In this document: positions 24,111 to 37,233 of the stretch, piece after piece
Layout of the letters: each line of letters begins with the position of its first letter
How positions within the stretch are numbered: the first letter of the stretch is position 1
Assembly: GCF_009905375.1 (NCBI RefSeq)
Contig: NC_133653.1
Span: forward strand, 56,552,374-56,616,373
Direction: 5' to 3'
Origin: Apium graveolens
Lineage: Eukaryota; Streptophyta; Magnoliopsida; Apiales; Apiaceae
DNA: 64,000 bases
Program-made: the position numbers and the translations under genes
Notes under the pieces: generated by a model
The model's database searches: none
The model's input: the letters and a program-made list of their open reading frames with translations, nothing else
Told to the model about the DNA's origin: nothing

Positions 24111-27044
24111 ACGGGATGTTTGAAATCAATGCTTATGTTGTGTTGGTTCATGAAATAACGATAAGAGAAAGGAAAATAAAAAGAAACTGAAGTAGAAAGG
24201 AATATAAAGGCAATAGAGTTTGAGGTATGATAAGGGAGTTGGGTATGAGGATACCCTAAAGACTCGTAGCAATAGAAATAGAAAAGTATGCATTCGTCAA
24301 GATGAGGGTGATTCACCATGAGTTAAAATTGATGGTTGAAGGCATAAGAGATATATATATTTTATCCCCTGTAAGTTGGGAGGATTCGAGGAAACCTTGA
24401 GATAATTCGAAGGATAAATAATGAGACGCGGATAGACCGAGGAAACAAGGAAGTAAGAAATTAGGAAAATTGGATGAAGGAAGTGACCTTCAAGAATATG
24501 AAGTGTAAGACCGGTGGCTTGATACCCATAAAGGGATACGCCAGGTATGAAAGATATCCCAACATTGAGATGACTGTTGAGATAAACAACAAAAGTAAAT
24601 AAGGAATTATTAAGAAGAGGTTCACGTTGAACACGACCAATATCTTCCAGAACATCCTTCTTATCGTTACCAAATTAGGCAAGAAAAGCGGATAACCGTT
24701 GTTATCTTTTGGAGGCCATATTGATTGACCTCATTTTGAATACAGATGTTATTGTGAAATTAGGCATATACTATCGAGGTAGGAATGATTGAATAAGACA
24801 CCCTTATCAGGGATATATGACTTGATTTATCCATGGAAGGATGCATGTACCTTTTTAAAGGTGGAATTAAGGATAGAACATCGGTAACTTAAAACGAATC
24901 CTAGGGGAATGCATAAAGGTTGGCATTTCACCCTTAATAGGGATAGCATGAGTTTTGACAGTATGAGTTGGAAAGGATTAAGGTAATAACAACCTTTAAG
25001 AATCAGTGGAGAATTTTTTTTCAGAAGTATATAGACAATGATTATGGTATAAATAAATGGTATCTTGATATGCCCTGTATCTAGGGAATACAGGAGAAAC
25101 GATTCCAGGATAACCTTAGAGGTTTTACAAGGAGAAAGGTAATATTCAAAATTCTCAAGAATAGAAATATTGATAAAGAAAATGTGACGTAATTATAATG
25201 ATGCCAAGTGGGGCAAGTGTTAAACCACGAGAAAGTATGGATCGAACCAGTAATGGTCGAAATTGTTCAGGGCAATTAGGACTTAAGATAAAAAGATGTT
25301 CTAAGTATGATTGAGAGTCAGTCGTGACAGTGATTAACCTCTAAAAACTGAGGCAATAACTTATAAAAAAATGGTGATATTTTTTTTACTCATCAGATTT
25401 TAAGGAAAACATCTTCACATAAGCTGTGATTGAAATGAGGTAGAAAATTTATTTGGAGGTGGTTAAAATGACATTGACTGTAAGGAAATTTTACTATCAG
25501 GAAAGGCCAAAGAGGTGGCCGACACTTTAAAGGTAAGAGGATAATTATAGGCGCTTGTTCCAAAGGAATACAGTGATGATGGTTAAAGCTAAGAAGGTTG
25601 TATTATGGTTTGGAAGATTGACATTCCTTCTGATGACTGTGCAATACCCAACCGTAATAGTAGTTGGTAAAGGTTTAATTCGTGTAATCGCCATGAGCGG
25701 GCTATCTATCTCAGAAGATACTATCTTGAGATAAGCCAGGACCATGTTTTAAAAAGGACTAGACGAACCTTTGAGTTAAGTCTTCTATTGAAGGCATATG
25801 ATTAAGAATGGTATTAACCTGCTATCGTTGCTTTGATTGAAACTCTTCTGCTTCATGTCATGAATGTACATCAGGATCTGGAGTGTTCTTCATGAATCAT
25901 GAATGGTGATTATGTTAACTCCTTGGAAGAATTTGATACGACAGGAATGGACTCCGTATGGTTAGATATTAAGATTTCATGGAATGTGAATGACGACAGT
26001 AGGTCAGTAGTGGACCATAGTAATGTAGCAATGATTCTGCGAGTAATGAGCTGATTACAACCATGAGAGTTGTATTGGAATGGATGTTGAGATTAAGTAC
26101 CACTAATCGGGTCGTGGTAGTGTATAAGTTATCATTGATAGACTAATTAAGTAGAGTATCTACCTATTGATTATTTATTCCCTCTTATGAAAAGAGAATC
26201 GTATTACTATATGAGGAAGGTTGCGGTGCAAACATAGAATTCTAGTAACGATGATGTCTAGAATGAGATCCCAGATTCGATTTTCGATATCGAGGGAGTT
26301 TCAAAGGTGATTGTGTATAAGCTCGAGGAAGAGCAAGGGTCCATAGAATGATGGATGGAATAACAAAAATATTTAGGCATGTGAAATACGATGCTATAAT
26401 ACTTGATGTTGATATAAATACATATATGTTTTGTTCTCCTATGACAAACCTCTATAGTTCAGAGGTAGGTTCCAAGCCAGATATTTGGTGGCAGTATATT
26501 TTTTTTATATATACAATTCTATTCAATTCATTCTTTTCTCTCGTTTTCATTTTATGTAAGTTGAGAAGAACAACCCTTCCAGAAGGGGAGGTATTGTCGA
26601 GTGACTATCTATCTGTGTGATAGAAGCCTAGTAGGATACCAGCTGTTGTTTAATTGCTTGTCAAGTACTAAAGGCTGGCCACCTTCTGTACTAACTATGC
26701 AATAAAACAAGTGTTCATGATCATAGTGATCTCTCAATAAATTCTTTTACTTCTATACAAAGGATCGAGCTTTCAAAGATGGAAGCCGCTAGAAATGAAG
26801 TAGTATCAGTGCAGGGGTATTCCGATTCTAACGCATTCGTGATACTAAGGTTGACGCGTTTATTTAAAGGTTATAGAACGCTAGCGAGAAAAAGTGTAAC
26901 CAGTATGATATTAGGTACAGAAGATAGTAACAATTACAAACTGGAAAATAATGGGTATTGAAAAGCAAAAGCTCTAATGCTAAAAGCTATAATGAGAGTC
27001 TGTGCAATAGACTTGAAAGAAATTGGAATGATCACTTAACACGG
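24111..27044 (+). other. Decayed G2 core, mostly unreadable
   Basis: No ORF is believable. A second GKA..VADTL-like word (about 25502-25530) suggests another RNase H/INT bridge. The general purine-rich, stop-rich look fits heavily mutated pol. Confidence 0.5.
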
Positions 27045-27717
27045 ATTGAGTTTTCTTACGACAATAGATCATATGTCAGTATTGAGATATCGCCTTATGA
27101 GATCCTTGAGGGAAGATAATGTCGATCTCCCTTATGTTATGATGAAGTTGTAGAGCGCAAGATGCTCGGACCAGCAGTGGTCCAAAGGACCAAGGATATG
27201 ATAGATCTAATCAGTGGACGGCTGGTAGTAGCACAAGATGGACATGATAAGTATGTTGATTTGACACGAAAGGACAAAGAAAAGGAATTAGGGGACCTAG
27301 TGTTGTTAAAGATATCCCCTTGGAAACCCTTGGAAATGATTGATGAGATTCGGAAAGAAAGGAAAGCTAAGTCCACAATTTGCCGGACCCTTGAATATAT
27401 TAAGAAGTATTGGGAAGTTAGCATATGAGCTAGCCTTACCCCAGAACATGTAGCAAGTCATAACGTGTTTCACGTATCAATGTTAAGGAAGTATAATTCG
27501 GATGCCAGATAAATAGGGGCATATGAGCGCGTAGACATGCAACCAGAACGTAATCTATATGGAGCGACCAGGATGGGTTATAGATTGAAAAAGGAACAAG
27601 TGCTTAGGAGAAGGGTTATCAAACTATTCAGAGTTTGATGGAAGAACCACAATGTGGGAAAATTTACTTGAGAGTTAGAAAGTGTAATGCTAAGAGAGTA
27701 TCCCTATTCATTTTCTA
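27045..27717 (+). pseudogene. Integrase C-terminus and chromodomain remnant (G2)
   Basis: SIEISPYEILEGR.CRSPLCYDEVVER, LGPAVVQRTKDMIDLISGRLVVAQDGHDKYVDLTRKDKE and LGDLVLLKISPWK (27075-27335) are chromovirus integrase C-terminal motifs. HNVFHVSMLRKYN follows near 27460. A chromodomain-like end reads KKEQVLRRRVIKLFRV.WKNHNVGKFT.ELESVMLREYP (27577-27705), with both internal TGA codons at positions usually Trp. Chromodomains direct Tekay/Del insertion to marked chromatin. Non-functional here. Confidence 0.8.
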
Positions 27718-27741
27718 TCTGATTCCGGGACGGAATCCTTT

Positions 27742-27755
27742 TAAGGAGGGGAGAC
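27742..27755 (+). other. Polypurine tract of G2
   Basis: TAAGGAGGGGAGAC directly precedes the 3' LTR start TGTAATAACC. Confidence 0.85.
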
Positions 27756-30700
27756 TGTAATAACCCCAATTTTTGGAAAAATTTTGAAACCCTTATAAAT
27801 AGTGTTTTTGCTGAATGAGAAAACTTTTCATGCCACACTAGGTAGGGGTTCTTTTATGGATATTCTGAGATTTTATTGGCACTCTATATGACATATAAGT
27901 GTATGTAAAGATCGTCAGAATCCAATTCCGAACACTTTGTTTTTTCCCGGAAATCCACTAGATACGGAAAGAATTGAGTATAAGGTAACAGGATAAAAAG
28001 GATTTAAATTAAAGGATTATAAGAGAGGATCATAAAAGGAATATAATGTATTGGGAAAGGTTAAGGAAACCCAAGTAATAAGATCCCGGGTATGATCCCT
28101 CAAACGATAAACGAAAACGAAAGTTAAGCGAACCGTATAACAGATCAACAGTCATTAGGCAAATAATTAGGAAGATAATCAAGGAGGTTAGGGATGATGA
28201 GGTCATCCAACCAATAAGAAGAGGGCAAGTAAGGAATGATGACATCATAAGCATGACATAAGCATGACATAAGGGGAAGGAGATGTGGTTGATTTAAAAC
28301 CACACAAAGTCAAGGTTAGAAAGGTAATTACCCAAAAACAAAACAAAAACAACCAAGCTAGCCAAAACAAATCAAAGCAAACACAAAATTATTTCATTCC
28401 TTCAACATTGCTCTCGGCTTTTTCTTCTTTTCAAAGGAAGAAAAATCAAAAATCAAGTTCCAAGCATTGTTAAATCACAAGGTAATTATCTAAGGTTCCT
28501 TGTACATAGATATGGATATCCTATAAGTTTAAGCTTCTAATTCCTTCACAATCTCTTCCAATAAATTAAGGAAGAAGATGGTGAATAGTAACCTTCAAGA
28601 AATAACTTTGGTTTTCTTGATTTTTTATGAAAGTTCAAGGTAGCTTAAGCATAGATCAAGGCTTCCATGGGCATTCCAAGGATCTTTCATTGATTAAAAG
28701 CTTCAAGGAAGGTATAACATCTCCAAACCCTAGCTTTACTTTGTATATTAGGATGATTTTGATAGTTATGGTAAAGAGTAGCTTGAAGCTTGTTTGTTTA
28801 GAGTTTGGGTTGGAGTGGTAGTGGTATGAATGTTGAATCTTGTTGATTTGTTAAAAGAATTAAGTATAGTTTAAGTTCATGATGAGAATGACATAAATTG
28901 GAAGAACTTGAGGTGTTGGGACTGTTGTAGTGTGTTTTGGATGGATTTTGGTTGTATGAATGAATTGGGATTGATTGGTGATTGATTTGGATTGGTTTAA
29001 ATTTGGGAAATCGCGTAAACATAGTCGTCGTAATGTCCGATTTACTTTAGACTGCTTTTGTTCATAACATTAGGACCCGAGAACTCCCTGATAGGTTTTG
29101 ACTTCCATTTTAGATAGTTCATGTTACGAGCTTCGTTTTGATATGTGGTTCGTTTGATTCCGATATACGGTTTAGGAGAAACGGCCGTTTTAAGTAACGA
29201 CGTTTCGCGAACGAATCATTACCCCTCGCCTTACTTTAAAACATAGGTTAAAGACCTTAAAGGACTAATTGAAGTATGAAACAATTATGTAAAGTGGATT
29301 AGGCAGTTGGTAAGGTACTCGTGAAAGAATCGCCTTAAAACCCTTAATGGTTAATTTATTAAAAATGGCGGAGCCGAGGGTACTCGAGCGACTTAAGTAA
29401 ATCATTAAGCGCGAAAGCGAACATTAGGACTCTAAATGGTTAAAGTCTAGTTTCTTAAGCGACCGGGGTCTAATTCCGACTTATGTTGTTGTTCATAGGT
29501 TATCGGACCCACTCTAAGCTTCAGTCTATCCGGGAGCACTCAGGCAAGTTTTCTACCCGTATAACTGTTGTTGTGATGTATATGTGTATATGCATGATCT
29601 TGCGATAAATGCATATTTGTTATTAGCAAATTCTTGCGATATATTGTAGCATGCCTGTTTCATATTCTTGATTTATATATCCGTTGGTTCAATGCTTAGA
29701 GTTGCATAATACCTATGCTAGAGATAAGCGGTATTTGAGTATACCCTTAGTATAGGGGATCAAAAGGTGAACTTTTCTAAAACCGGGAGGCGAGGCTCCC
29801 GAGTATAATATATATTTATATATATATATATATTGATATAGTTTTTAAAACTATTAATCGAATAAGGTTTATTCGATAACTTTATTTTATTTATTGAATA
29901 TTATTTGAATATTCATTTGAGGATCTATGACTCCGATTATTTGCTGAGATATATACTTTATTTTATTAAAGAATAAGGTGTCGATAATCAAACTTATTTT
30001 TTATTATTCAAATAAAGATAGTACTTTCGTATAAGTATATCTTTAGTTATCTAATACTCATTTCAAGTATAAGTCTTACAACTTCTACTTCAATTATTCG
30101 TATAAAGATTATTCTTTATGGGAATATTATTTAAATAATAATATTCAGATATTTTCTAATATATTGGGACTGATTTACTTTATTAAATCAGTATTATTCC
30201 AAACACTCTTTAAAGTGTTTTCAAGTCTTAAAAATGATTTTTAAAAGTTAGAGCGGACCCCAAAACTCATTTTTATATTTAAGATCTTCTTTTTAAAGGG
30301 GATTTAAATACTCGCTCAAAACCTGAGGGATCCGGCTCTGTGGTGTATTTTATATTCGCAAGAAGGTTGCTGTTTTGATAAATGAATTGATTACTTACCC
30401 AACGTTCGGGAAGTAAGTCCATCTAATTGAGTCAGCATAAGCGACAGGCCGGGGTACGGTCTATCAAAGTGTAAGTGGCTGGGTGGCAGTCCATCAACGC
30501 GTAAGAGGCCGGGTGGCGGTCCAGCACAAGGTCCTTATGTGGCCAGGGTGATGACCGGTGGGGGATTCATCCATCTACTAGTAGAAAAGGTTACTTATTG
30601 GTATCTTTGCCTGATCAGCAAGATATCGGGTTTATGCCAAAATTCTTTTCTTTCCAAAATTCATTGGATATTGCAACTCTGTTCATACTTTACATGACAG

Positions 30701-31716
30701 AGGTTTTCAGGAAATGTATGAGATATATATATATATATATGGATATATATATATATGTATATATCGGGACTTAATGAACTATCTCGTAACTTCATTTCAT
30801 TCAATAATATTTCAAAGATTGAATCTATTCAAGTCTTATCTTGTATTCTCATCTATGTGATGAACTTTTAAAACTAATTATAACTTGAACGGTGGTAGTT
30901 CAAGTAGTATTCGGAAAGATATAAGTATATTGGAGTATCTTGTAACTTCATCTTTTAAACTTATATCTAGTAAATGATTATCTTGTGCATGTCAAAGATT
31001 TTCGGAAAAATGTTGAGACAAGGTTAGATATATGAGATCACCTTGCAACGATATTTTATACAGTTATAAACGGGAACTCTGTGTTTATTATGCATGGAAG
31101 AGGACTTCCAAGATTTTGAAAAGTATATGTATATATATACTGAATTATTTTGCGACTTGGTCGCGTTAAGATATCAGCTTGGTTCATTTCTTCTTAACCA
31201 AGACTTTCATGAGTACTATGAGAATGCTCATATATTGTTAATTATTATACATATTATTTTGGTGGGCTTGTTGCTCACCCTTGCTTTCTTCTTTCATCAC
31301 ACAACATCAGATAGACAAGATGAATAGGATCAAGCTCCCAATTTGCGAGCGGATAGGAAACGTTCCGCAGTTTCCTATAGGCGTTGATGCCATTGTAGCT
31401 GAGGTAGGATCTACCAATAGGCTAGGCTTTCAACTTTTGATGTACGAGACTTATGTATATTTATGAATTGTAATAATGGCAAGGAAAATGTAAATTTATT
31501 CAGAAACCCTTTTAAGGTGTAATGGCAAATAATTGTGGAATAAAATGATTCGTGTTACTTTTGGATATTCATCTCTGAGACTATAACTTGTGGTGTGTGT
31601 GTTTATTGTGGGGTCACAGTACAGAGTAGTTGATTGTTTATTAAGATTGGGTGTTATTAAGGGAAATGGAACTCGTGACAACCCGGATCCCCGACCCCGG
31701 ATTTGGGGGTGTTACA
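27756..31716 (+). repeat. 3' LTR of G2 (3961 bp)
   Basis: Starts TGTAATAACC and ends GGGGTGTTACA. Aligns end to end with 18221-22181. Small indels balance so that the lengths are equal. Confidence 0.92.
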
Positions 31717-32088
31717 ATAAAGATGTTGATATTCGGACTTATAGAGGTATGATTGGAAGCTTATTATATCTTATAGCCTCTAGACCTGATATTATATATA
31801 GTGTTTGTGTTTGTACAAGCTAAAGAATCACATTTGAATGTTGTTAAGAGAATTTTCAAATGTTTGAGTGGAACTATTACTCTTAGTTTATTTTATCCTA
31901 TCACAAATGCATTTGATCTTATTGGGTATAGTGATGCAGATTATGCAGGTTGTCAAACTGATAGAAAAAGTACAAGTGGTGTTTGTGCTTATTTAGGACA
32001 AAATTTGGTTTCTTGGTTAAGCAAAAAGCAAACGTCTATTGCATTATCTATAGCTGAAGGAGAATATTTAGCATCTGGTAGTTGTTGT
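31717..32088 (+). pseudogene. Copia RNase H fragment (C3 piece 3)
   Basis: Reads DVDIRTYRGMIGSLLYLIASRPDIIYSVC, a frame slip near 31815, then KESHLNVVKRIFKCLSGTITLSL, GYSDADYAGCQTDRKSTSGVCAYLGQNLVSWLSKKQTSIALSIAEGEYLASGSCC. The reading then runs at 32089 into non-Copia sequence, so the last 70 or so residues of RNase H are missing. Confidence 0.88.
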
Positions 32089-32181
32089 TCGCCCCTCCTT
32101 CTAGCGCCAATGATAACTCTATTTCTTCCCCAGTCTTCCCCTCTCTCACTCGAGCTCGAGCCCAGTCCACATGGCAGGTGA

Positions 32182-32644
32182 TGTAGGAAAAGAAGAGAGC
32201 AAACCGAAAAGAACTTGAGAAAATGAAGGAGTCGTGGCGTGAATTAACACTGCCCTAAAGTTGAATTTGCCCCGCTACGTACACATGGCCTCTTGGCATT
32301 CAACCTCCAAGGTTACACGACTTCTATTTCTTTGGTGTAGTACAACGAAATTGATTGAAAACACTCTTGATCATTGCCCAAAAATATACTTATATCTATA
32401 TGAGAGGAAAATTGTTTTGTGTGTGCAAACATGAGGGGGAGACCTCCTTTTATAAGAGCTCAAACTTGTAACTCCAAGAATGGCCAAAAGACACCATTAA
32501 TACAAGGAGGTAAAAAGGCTCCAAAGTGAAAAGTCACAAACTGAAAAGTCTTGAAGATTTTTCTAGAAGTCTTGAAGATTTTTCTAGATTTTTCTTTTAA
32601 AGCAAACTATAGAAATAATATTTATATTAATATTAATTCTAACA
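32182..32644 (-). repeat. 3' LTR of element E (463 bp)
   Basis: Plus-strand ends TGTAGGAAAAG and ATTCTAACA. Copy of 37147-37609. Confidence 0.93.
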
Positions 32645-32656
32645 TTCCCCCACATG
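32645..32656 (-). other. Polypurine tract of element E
   Basis: Minus strand ATGTGGGGGAA abuts the TGTTAG start of the 3' LTR. Confidence 0.8.
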
Positions 32657-33193
32657 CTGCAAAAGAAAAATAATTTAAGTAATTTAATGGGCAATGGATA
32701 GTCGGTTTCTTAAGCACCAATGTCTTGTGGACTTGAATTGATACCGGTGCATACAAACATGCCTCAAAACCATGTGAGGTAGAAAAATCCTTGAACCTCT
32801 CACGGAAGTTAGTGAAAACATATTTGCGCACTTTAACCTTTCTCAAATCAAGAAGTGATTTCGCAAATTATATTTTTATATAAGTGCCCCCACATTGTAC
32901 CTGGATTTTCGTGAACGCTCTAGAGGTCCTTCGCCAAAGGACTCTCATAAGGGGTTGGGCAATAGCCCCACATTCACATAGGTAAGTTCATCAAGTTTGT
33001 ATTGTCGCAAACCACCTCTTACGAGACTATGAACTTATTAAGAGCATTAGCTCATCCTAACACATGTGACAATAATAAAAATACTACATCACTTTATTAA
33101 TAGGAATGGTAGTAGTATATAAACATGAGTTCTTTTATGATTTCGTTTGACCCATTGAACTTAAACAAGTTTAAGATGGGTGTCCATCACAAT

Positions 33194-35299
33194 TCACTCC
33201 ACAATAGGCTTTAAACCCATTCCTTGTGCTGACTCCAACACTAATTTTCTACAAAGGCCTTTGGTGAGAGGATCTGCAATATTCCTCTCTGATTTTACAT
33301 ACTCGAGTGATATCACATTATTTCTGATCAGACTTCGAATTATAGCATGCCTCAAGCGAATATGTCTTTTCTTCCCATTGTAGAGTTGATTATTCGCTAG
33401 TCCCATTGCAGCTTGTGAGTCACAATGCATTGAAACTGATGGAGCTGGCTTCCCCCACAAAGGAATATCAGCAAGTAAACATCTTAGCCATTCAGCTTCT
33501 TGACCAGCCAACTCCAACGCAATAAACTCAGATTCTTGTGTGGATTTAGCATGACAAGTTTGTTTTGAAGATTTCCAAGATATAGCAGCTCCAGCAAGAG
33601 TGAATACATAACCACTAGTAGATTGAATCTCATCATTATCCGACACCCAATTTGCATCACAATATCCTTCCAAAACATGAGGACTTCTTTGATAATGCAA
33701 ACCCCAATTTATAGTACCCTTTAAATACTTCAACAATCTAATCAAAGCACCCCAATGATCACGATTAGGATTGTGAGTGTATCTACTCAGTCTACTAACA
33801 GCATATGCTATATCAGGCCTGGTATGATTCATCAAAAACACTACACTTCCAATTATCTTGGCATACTCTTCTTGGGAAACACTATGACCTTTATTCTTTT
33901 TCAAATGAATACTAGGATCATATGGTGTCTTCACAGGGGTACAATCAAATTGATTAAATTTCTTTAAAATTTTCTCAACATAATGAGACTGGTTTAACGA
34001 CAACCCATATGAATTCCTAGTAATTTTTATGCCAAGAATCACATCTGCCTCTCCTAAATCCTTCATATCAAAACAGGAACTTAGGAAGGCCTTGCTAGTA
34101 TTTACCACATCAATATTGGTACCAAAAATTAACATATCATCAACATATAGACATATGATCACACAACCAAATTGATCAAATTTAGAATAAACACATGCAT
34201 CAGAATCATTTACTTGGAAGCCATCAGAGATGATAGTTTGATGAAATTTTTCATACCAGCCTTTCGGAGCTTGTCTGAGGCCATACAATGATCTTATAAG
34301 CCGACATACCTTGTCTTCATATCCCGGGACAACACATCCTTCTGGTTGCTTCATGTATATCTCCTCATTTAAATCTCCATTTAAAAAGGCAGTCTTCACG
34401 TCCATTTGATGCACAATGAGATTATGAATAGATGCAAGAGCTATTAAGGCTCTAATGGTGGAAATATTTGCTACGGGAGAGTAAGTATCAAAGAAATCAA
34501 CACCTTTCTTTTGTCGATGTCCACCAACCACTAACCTGGCTTTGTATTTTTCAATTGATCCATCAGATTTATATTTCTTTTTAAAAATCCACATGCTTCC
34601 CAGTGCTTTACAACCTCGAGGAAGATCACATAAAACCCAAGTATTATTATTCATAATGGACTCAATTTCACTATTAATAGCCTCTCGCCAAAAATTAGAA
34701 TCAATTGATCTCATAGCCTCCTCATAGGTTTTAGGGTCTTCTTCAAGAATGAAAACATTTATCTCCTGCTCACCTACAAACTCTTTTTCAGTCAAAAAAG
34801 TAGTTAGAAAATCAGGTCCAAAGCTAGTCTCGACTCTAGCTCTTTTACTCCTTCTAGGCTCATGATTTGCATCGGTAGATGTAATATTATGATGTGACAC
34901 TGATGAAGAAGATCCAGATGCTAAACATGATTGCACATTAGCTTTCATAGGAAAAATATGCTCAAAAAATTCAACGTCTCTTGACTCTTTAAATGGACCA
35001 AAACCATATGCATCTTTAAGAATAAGTCTATATGCACCACCATTAAAACCAACAAAAATACCATCAACAGTCTTGGGACCAATTTTACTTCTTTGAAAAT
35101 CTGGGAGCCCAATTTTTCCCAAACACCCCCACACTTTAAGGTAACTCAAGTTGGGCGCGAAACCCTTCCATAATTCATAAGGAGTTTTATCAGATTTTTT
35201 ATGCGGCACACGATTAAGCACATAGCAAGCATATAAAATAGCTTCACCCCACATATTAGAAGGCATTCCTGAACTGATAAGCATAGCATTCATCATATC
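33194..35299 (-). CDS. Integrase end, RT and RNase H of element E (about 700 aa after the stop)
   Basis: This frame continues directly after the stop at 35300-35302. It opens [46 protein letters not shown], the end of the integrase core. The rest is complete: integrase tail [15 protein letters not shown] with [69 protein letters not shown] and catalytic [10 protein letters not shown], and RNase H with [55 protein letters not shown] and ADPLTKGL. No other break is visible in it. The polyprotein normally acts in cytoplasmic particles to copy and integrate the element. Confidence 0.9.
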   Translation of the reverse strand, partial: DMMNAMLISSGMPSNMWGEAILYACYVLNRVPHKKSDKTPYELWKGFAPNLSYLKVWGCLGKIGLPDFQRSKIGPKTVDGIFVGFNGGAYRLILKDAYGFGPFKESRDVEFFEHIFPMKANVQSCLASGSSSSVSHHNITSTDANHEPRRSKRARVETSFGPDFLTTFLTEKEFVGEQEINVFILEEDPKTYEEAMRSIDSNFWREAINSEIESIMNNNTWVLCDLPRGCKALGSMWIFKKKYKSDGSIEKYKARLVVGGHRQKKGVDFFDTYSPVANISTIRALIALASIHNLIVHQMDVKTAFLNGDLNEEIYMKQPEGCVVPGYEDKVCRLIRSLYGLRQAPKGWYEKFHQTIISDGFQVNDSDACVYSKFDQFGCVIICLYVDDMLIFGTNIDVVNTSKAFLSSCFDMKDLGEADVILGIKITRNSYGLSLNQSHYVEKILKKFNQFDCTPVKTPYDPSIHLKKNKGHSVSQEEYAKIIGSVVFLMNHTRPDIAYAVSRLSRYTHNPNRDHWGALIRLLKYLKGTINWGLHYQRSPHVLEGYCDANWVSDNDEIQSTSGYVFTLAGAAISWKSSKQTCHAKSTQESEFIALELAGQEAEWLRCLLADIPLWGKPAPSVSMHCDSQAAMGLANNQLYNGKKRHIRLRHAIIRSLIRNNVISLEYVKSERNIADPLTKGLCRKLVLESAQGMGLKPIVE

Positions 35300-37102
35300 T
35301 TAAAGAGTTCTATTTTTTCGTTCAGCTACCCCATTTTGTTCAGGCGTATATGGTGCTGTAACCTCGTGAATAATCCCATTAAGTTCACAGAATTTCTTTA
35401 GAGTTGCTCCATCATATTCACCACCCCTATCTGTTCTTAACCTTTTAATATTTTTATTCAATTGTTTCTCAACTTCAGCCTTATATATAAGAAATTTTTC
35501 TTCGGCCTCATCTTTCGAACTCAACAAGTAGAGCTTGGTGAATCGTGAAAAGTCATCCACAAAAGTAATATAATAACGTTTACCTCCTCTACTCATAGTG
35601 TTCTTAAAGTCACCTAAATCACTGTGAATTAATTCAAGCAATGTCGAAGACCGGTTTCCGATTTTATTAAAGGCCTTTTTAGGGTGCTTTGCTTCAACAC
35701 ATACTTCACATTTATCAAAAGATGTATTGCTGAATTCAGGGATTAGCCTAAGTTGTTTAAGCCTTTTCACAGAAGCAACATTTACGTGACCCAGTCTAGC
35801 ATGCCATAAGGTAACAGATTCAGCAATATAAGCAGAAGCAGTAGCAATTTTATTATCAGTCAAAATATCAAGTACAAACAGCCCACCATTACAAAAGCCT
35901 TTGCCCACAAAATCACCATTTTTAGTAAGAACAAGTTTATCAGATTCAAAGGTTAATTTAATACTAGCTTTGTTCAATAAGGCTCCAGAAATCAGGTTTC
36001 TACGAATATCAGGGACATGCAAAACATTATGCAAAGCAATAGTTTTTCCAGAAGTAAGTTTAAGAGAAACCTTTCCCTTTCCAAGTATACTCACAGTGCT
36101 TGAGTTGCCCATGAAGACACATTCTCCATCAGATGCTTTATCATAGTCCTGGAACATATCCTTATTTGAACAAATATGACGAGTTGCACCGGTATCCACC
36201 ACCCATCCAGAAATATTGCTCACCAAATTTACTTCAGATACAACAGCAGCTATGATTTCTTCAGTGAGATTGGCCTGAGTCTGAGATTTGTCTTCCTTTG
36301 TTTTTGAACCAGGTCCCTTTCCTTGCCTACACTCCTTTGCGGCATGCCCGAATTTTCCACAAGTGAAGCAATTTCCTTTAAACTGCCTTCTCCCTTTGAA
36401 GTTCTTAATTTTCATTTTAGTGCCATGGAACTGATTTGGACCTTTACCTTTTGGTCCTTTCGTTTGACCTGCATCTTTTGACTCAACAAGATTAGCAGTA
36501 AATGAAGAATGACCAAGTGTTGTTTCATTTGTTTGAATTCGATTTTGTTCCTCAATCTTGATGTGAGACACTAACTCTTGCAGAGTGAAGTCCTTCTGTT
36601 TGTGCTTCATAGAATGAACATATGTTTGCCAAGATGGTGGTAATTTTTCAAGAAGACAATTAGCTTGAAACATTTCACAAATTTTCATTCCTTCAGCAAT
36701 AATATCAGCACATAAATATTCATACTCATGAACTTGTTGAAGAACAGGCTTATCATCAGACATACGAAAATTTAGCCAACGACTACATGCATATTTCTTA
36801 GTCCCATAATCATCAGAACCATACTTGGTTTTTAAAGCATCCCAAATTTCTTTGGCCTTTAAGGACTTGCTATAGATTAAATATAAAGCAGATGTCATAT
36901 AATGCAATAACATTCCACGACAAGTCTTATTATCCTTCTCGAAATCTTTTCCAGAATTTTCAGGGGCTGAGTCTTTAGTGAGGCAATAATCTACTCCAAT
37001 TTGACTCAAGAAAAACTCCATCTTATCGGACCACATTTTATAATTTTTCCCATCAAAAGGGTCTAATTTAGACATATCAGGAATAAAAGTATTGGAATTC
37101 AT
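35300..37102 (-). pseudogene. Gag, protease and integrase N-part of element E, ends at a premature stop
   Basis: The start chosen is the ATG at 37102-37100 (MNSNTFIPDMSKLDPFDGKNY), preceded by GCCACC, a strong context; an ATG 12 codons upstream is less likely. In order: gag domain (KMWSDKMEFFL...YGSDDYGTKKYACSRWLNF...LLEKLPPSWQTYVHSMKH), one CCHC knuckle (CFTCGKFGHAAKEC), protease WVVDTGATRHICS, integrase zinc site WHARLGHVNVASVKRL...CEVCVEAKH and core up to GVAERKNRTL. TAA at 35302-35300 then ends it. This stop is the only break across roughly 1,300 codons. Confidence 0.9.
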
Positions 37103-37130
37103 GGTGGCAGATAAGATATATGCTAACACA

Positions 37131-37233
37131 AAATTCAACTTTAGTATGTAGGAAAAGAAGAGAGCAAACCGAAAAGAACTTGAGAGAATGAAGGAGTCGT
37201 GGCGTGAATTAACACTGCCCTAAAGTTGAATTT
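37131..37233 (-). other. Fold-back at the primer-site position of element E
   Basis: On the minus (element) strand the 5' LTR ends at 37147. After two bases comes CTAAAGTTGAATTT (37144-37131), where TGGTATCAGAGC would be expected. Its perfect 14-base complement AAATTCAACTTTAG lies in the LTR (37233-37220), about 75 bases upstream. No TGG...tRNA-type site is seen. Confidence 0.6.

Larger units (their letters stand above)
18221..31716 (+). mobile_element. Gypsy element G2: paired 3961-bp LTRs, decayed core
   Basis: The LTRs (18221-22181 and 27756-31716) have the same length and few differences. The flanks GTAAA (18216-18220) and ATAAA (31717-31721) are a 5-bp target duplication with one change. 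Removing the element restores a continuous C3 frame. The 5574-bp core holds pol and gag shreds with stops everywhere and, by eye, in a mixed order (RNase H/INT, then gag-like, then INT and chromodomain). Family: Tekay/Del chromovirus-like. The contrast between fresh LTRs and a dead core suggests a non-autonomous (LARD-like) element moved in trans. Confidence 0.88.
8098..32088 (+). mobile_element. Older Copia element C3, split into three pieces
   Basis: Three coding pieces read as one Copia pol when the insertions are skipped: integrase end (8098-8318), RT (17004-18220) and RNase H (31717-32088). Element A cut it at 8097/8098. G1 (8319-16998, TSD GGAAG) and G2 (18221-31716, TSD GTAAA/ATAAA) make the other two gaps. 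No LTR of C3 itself is visible. Its 3' end stops in mid-RNase H at 32088, next to a Tat-like LTR fragment. Confidence 0.85.
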
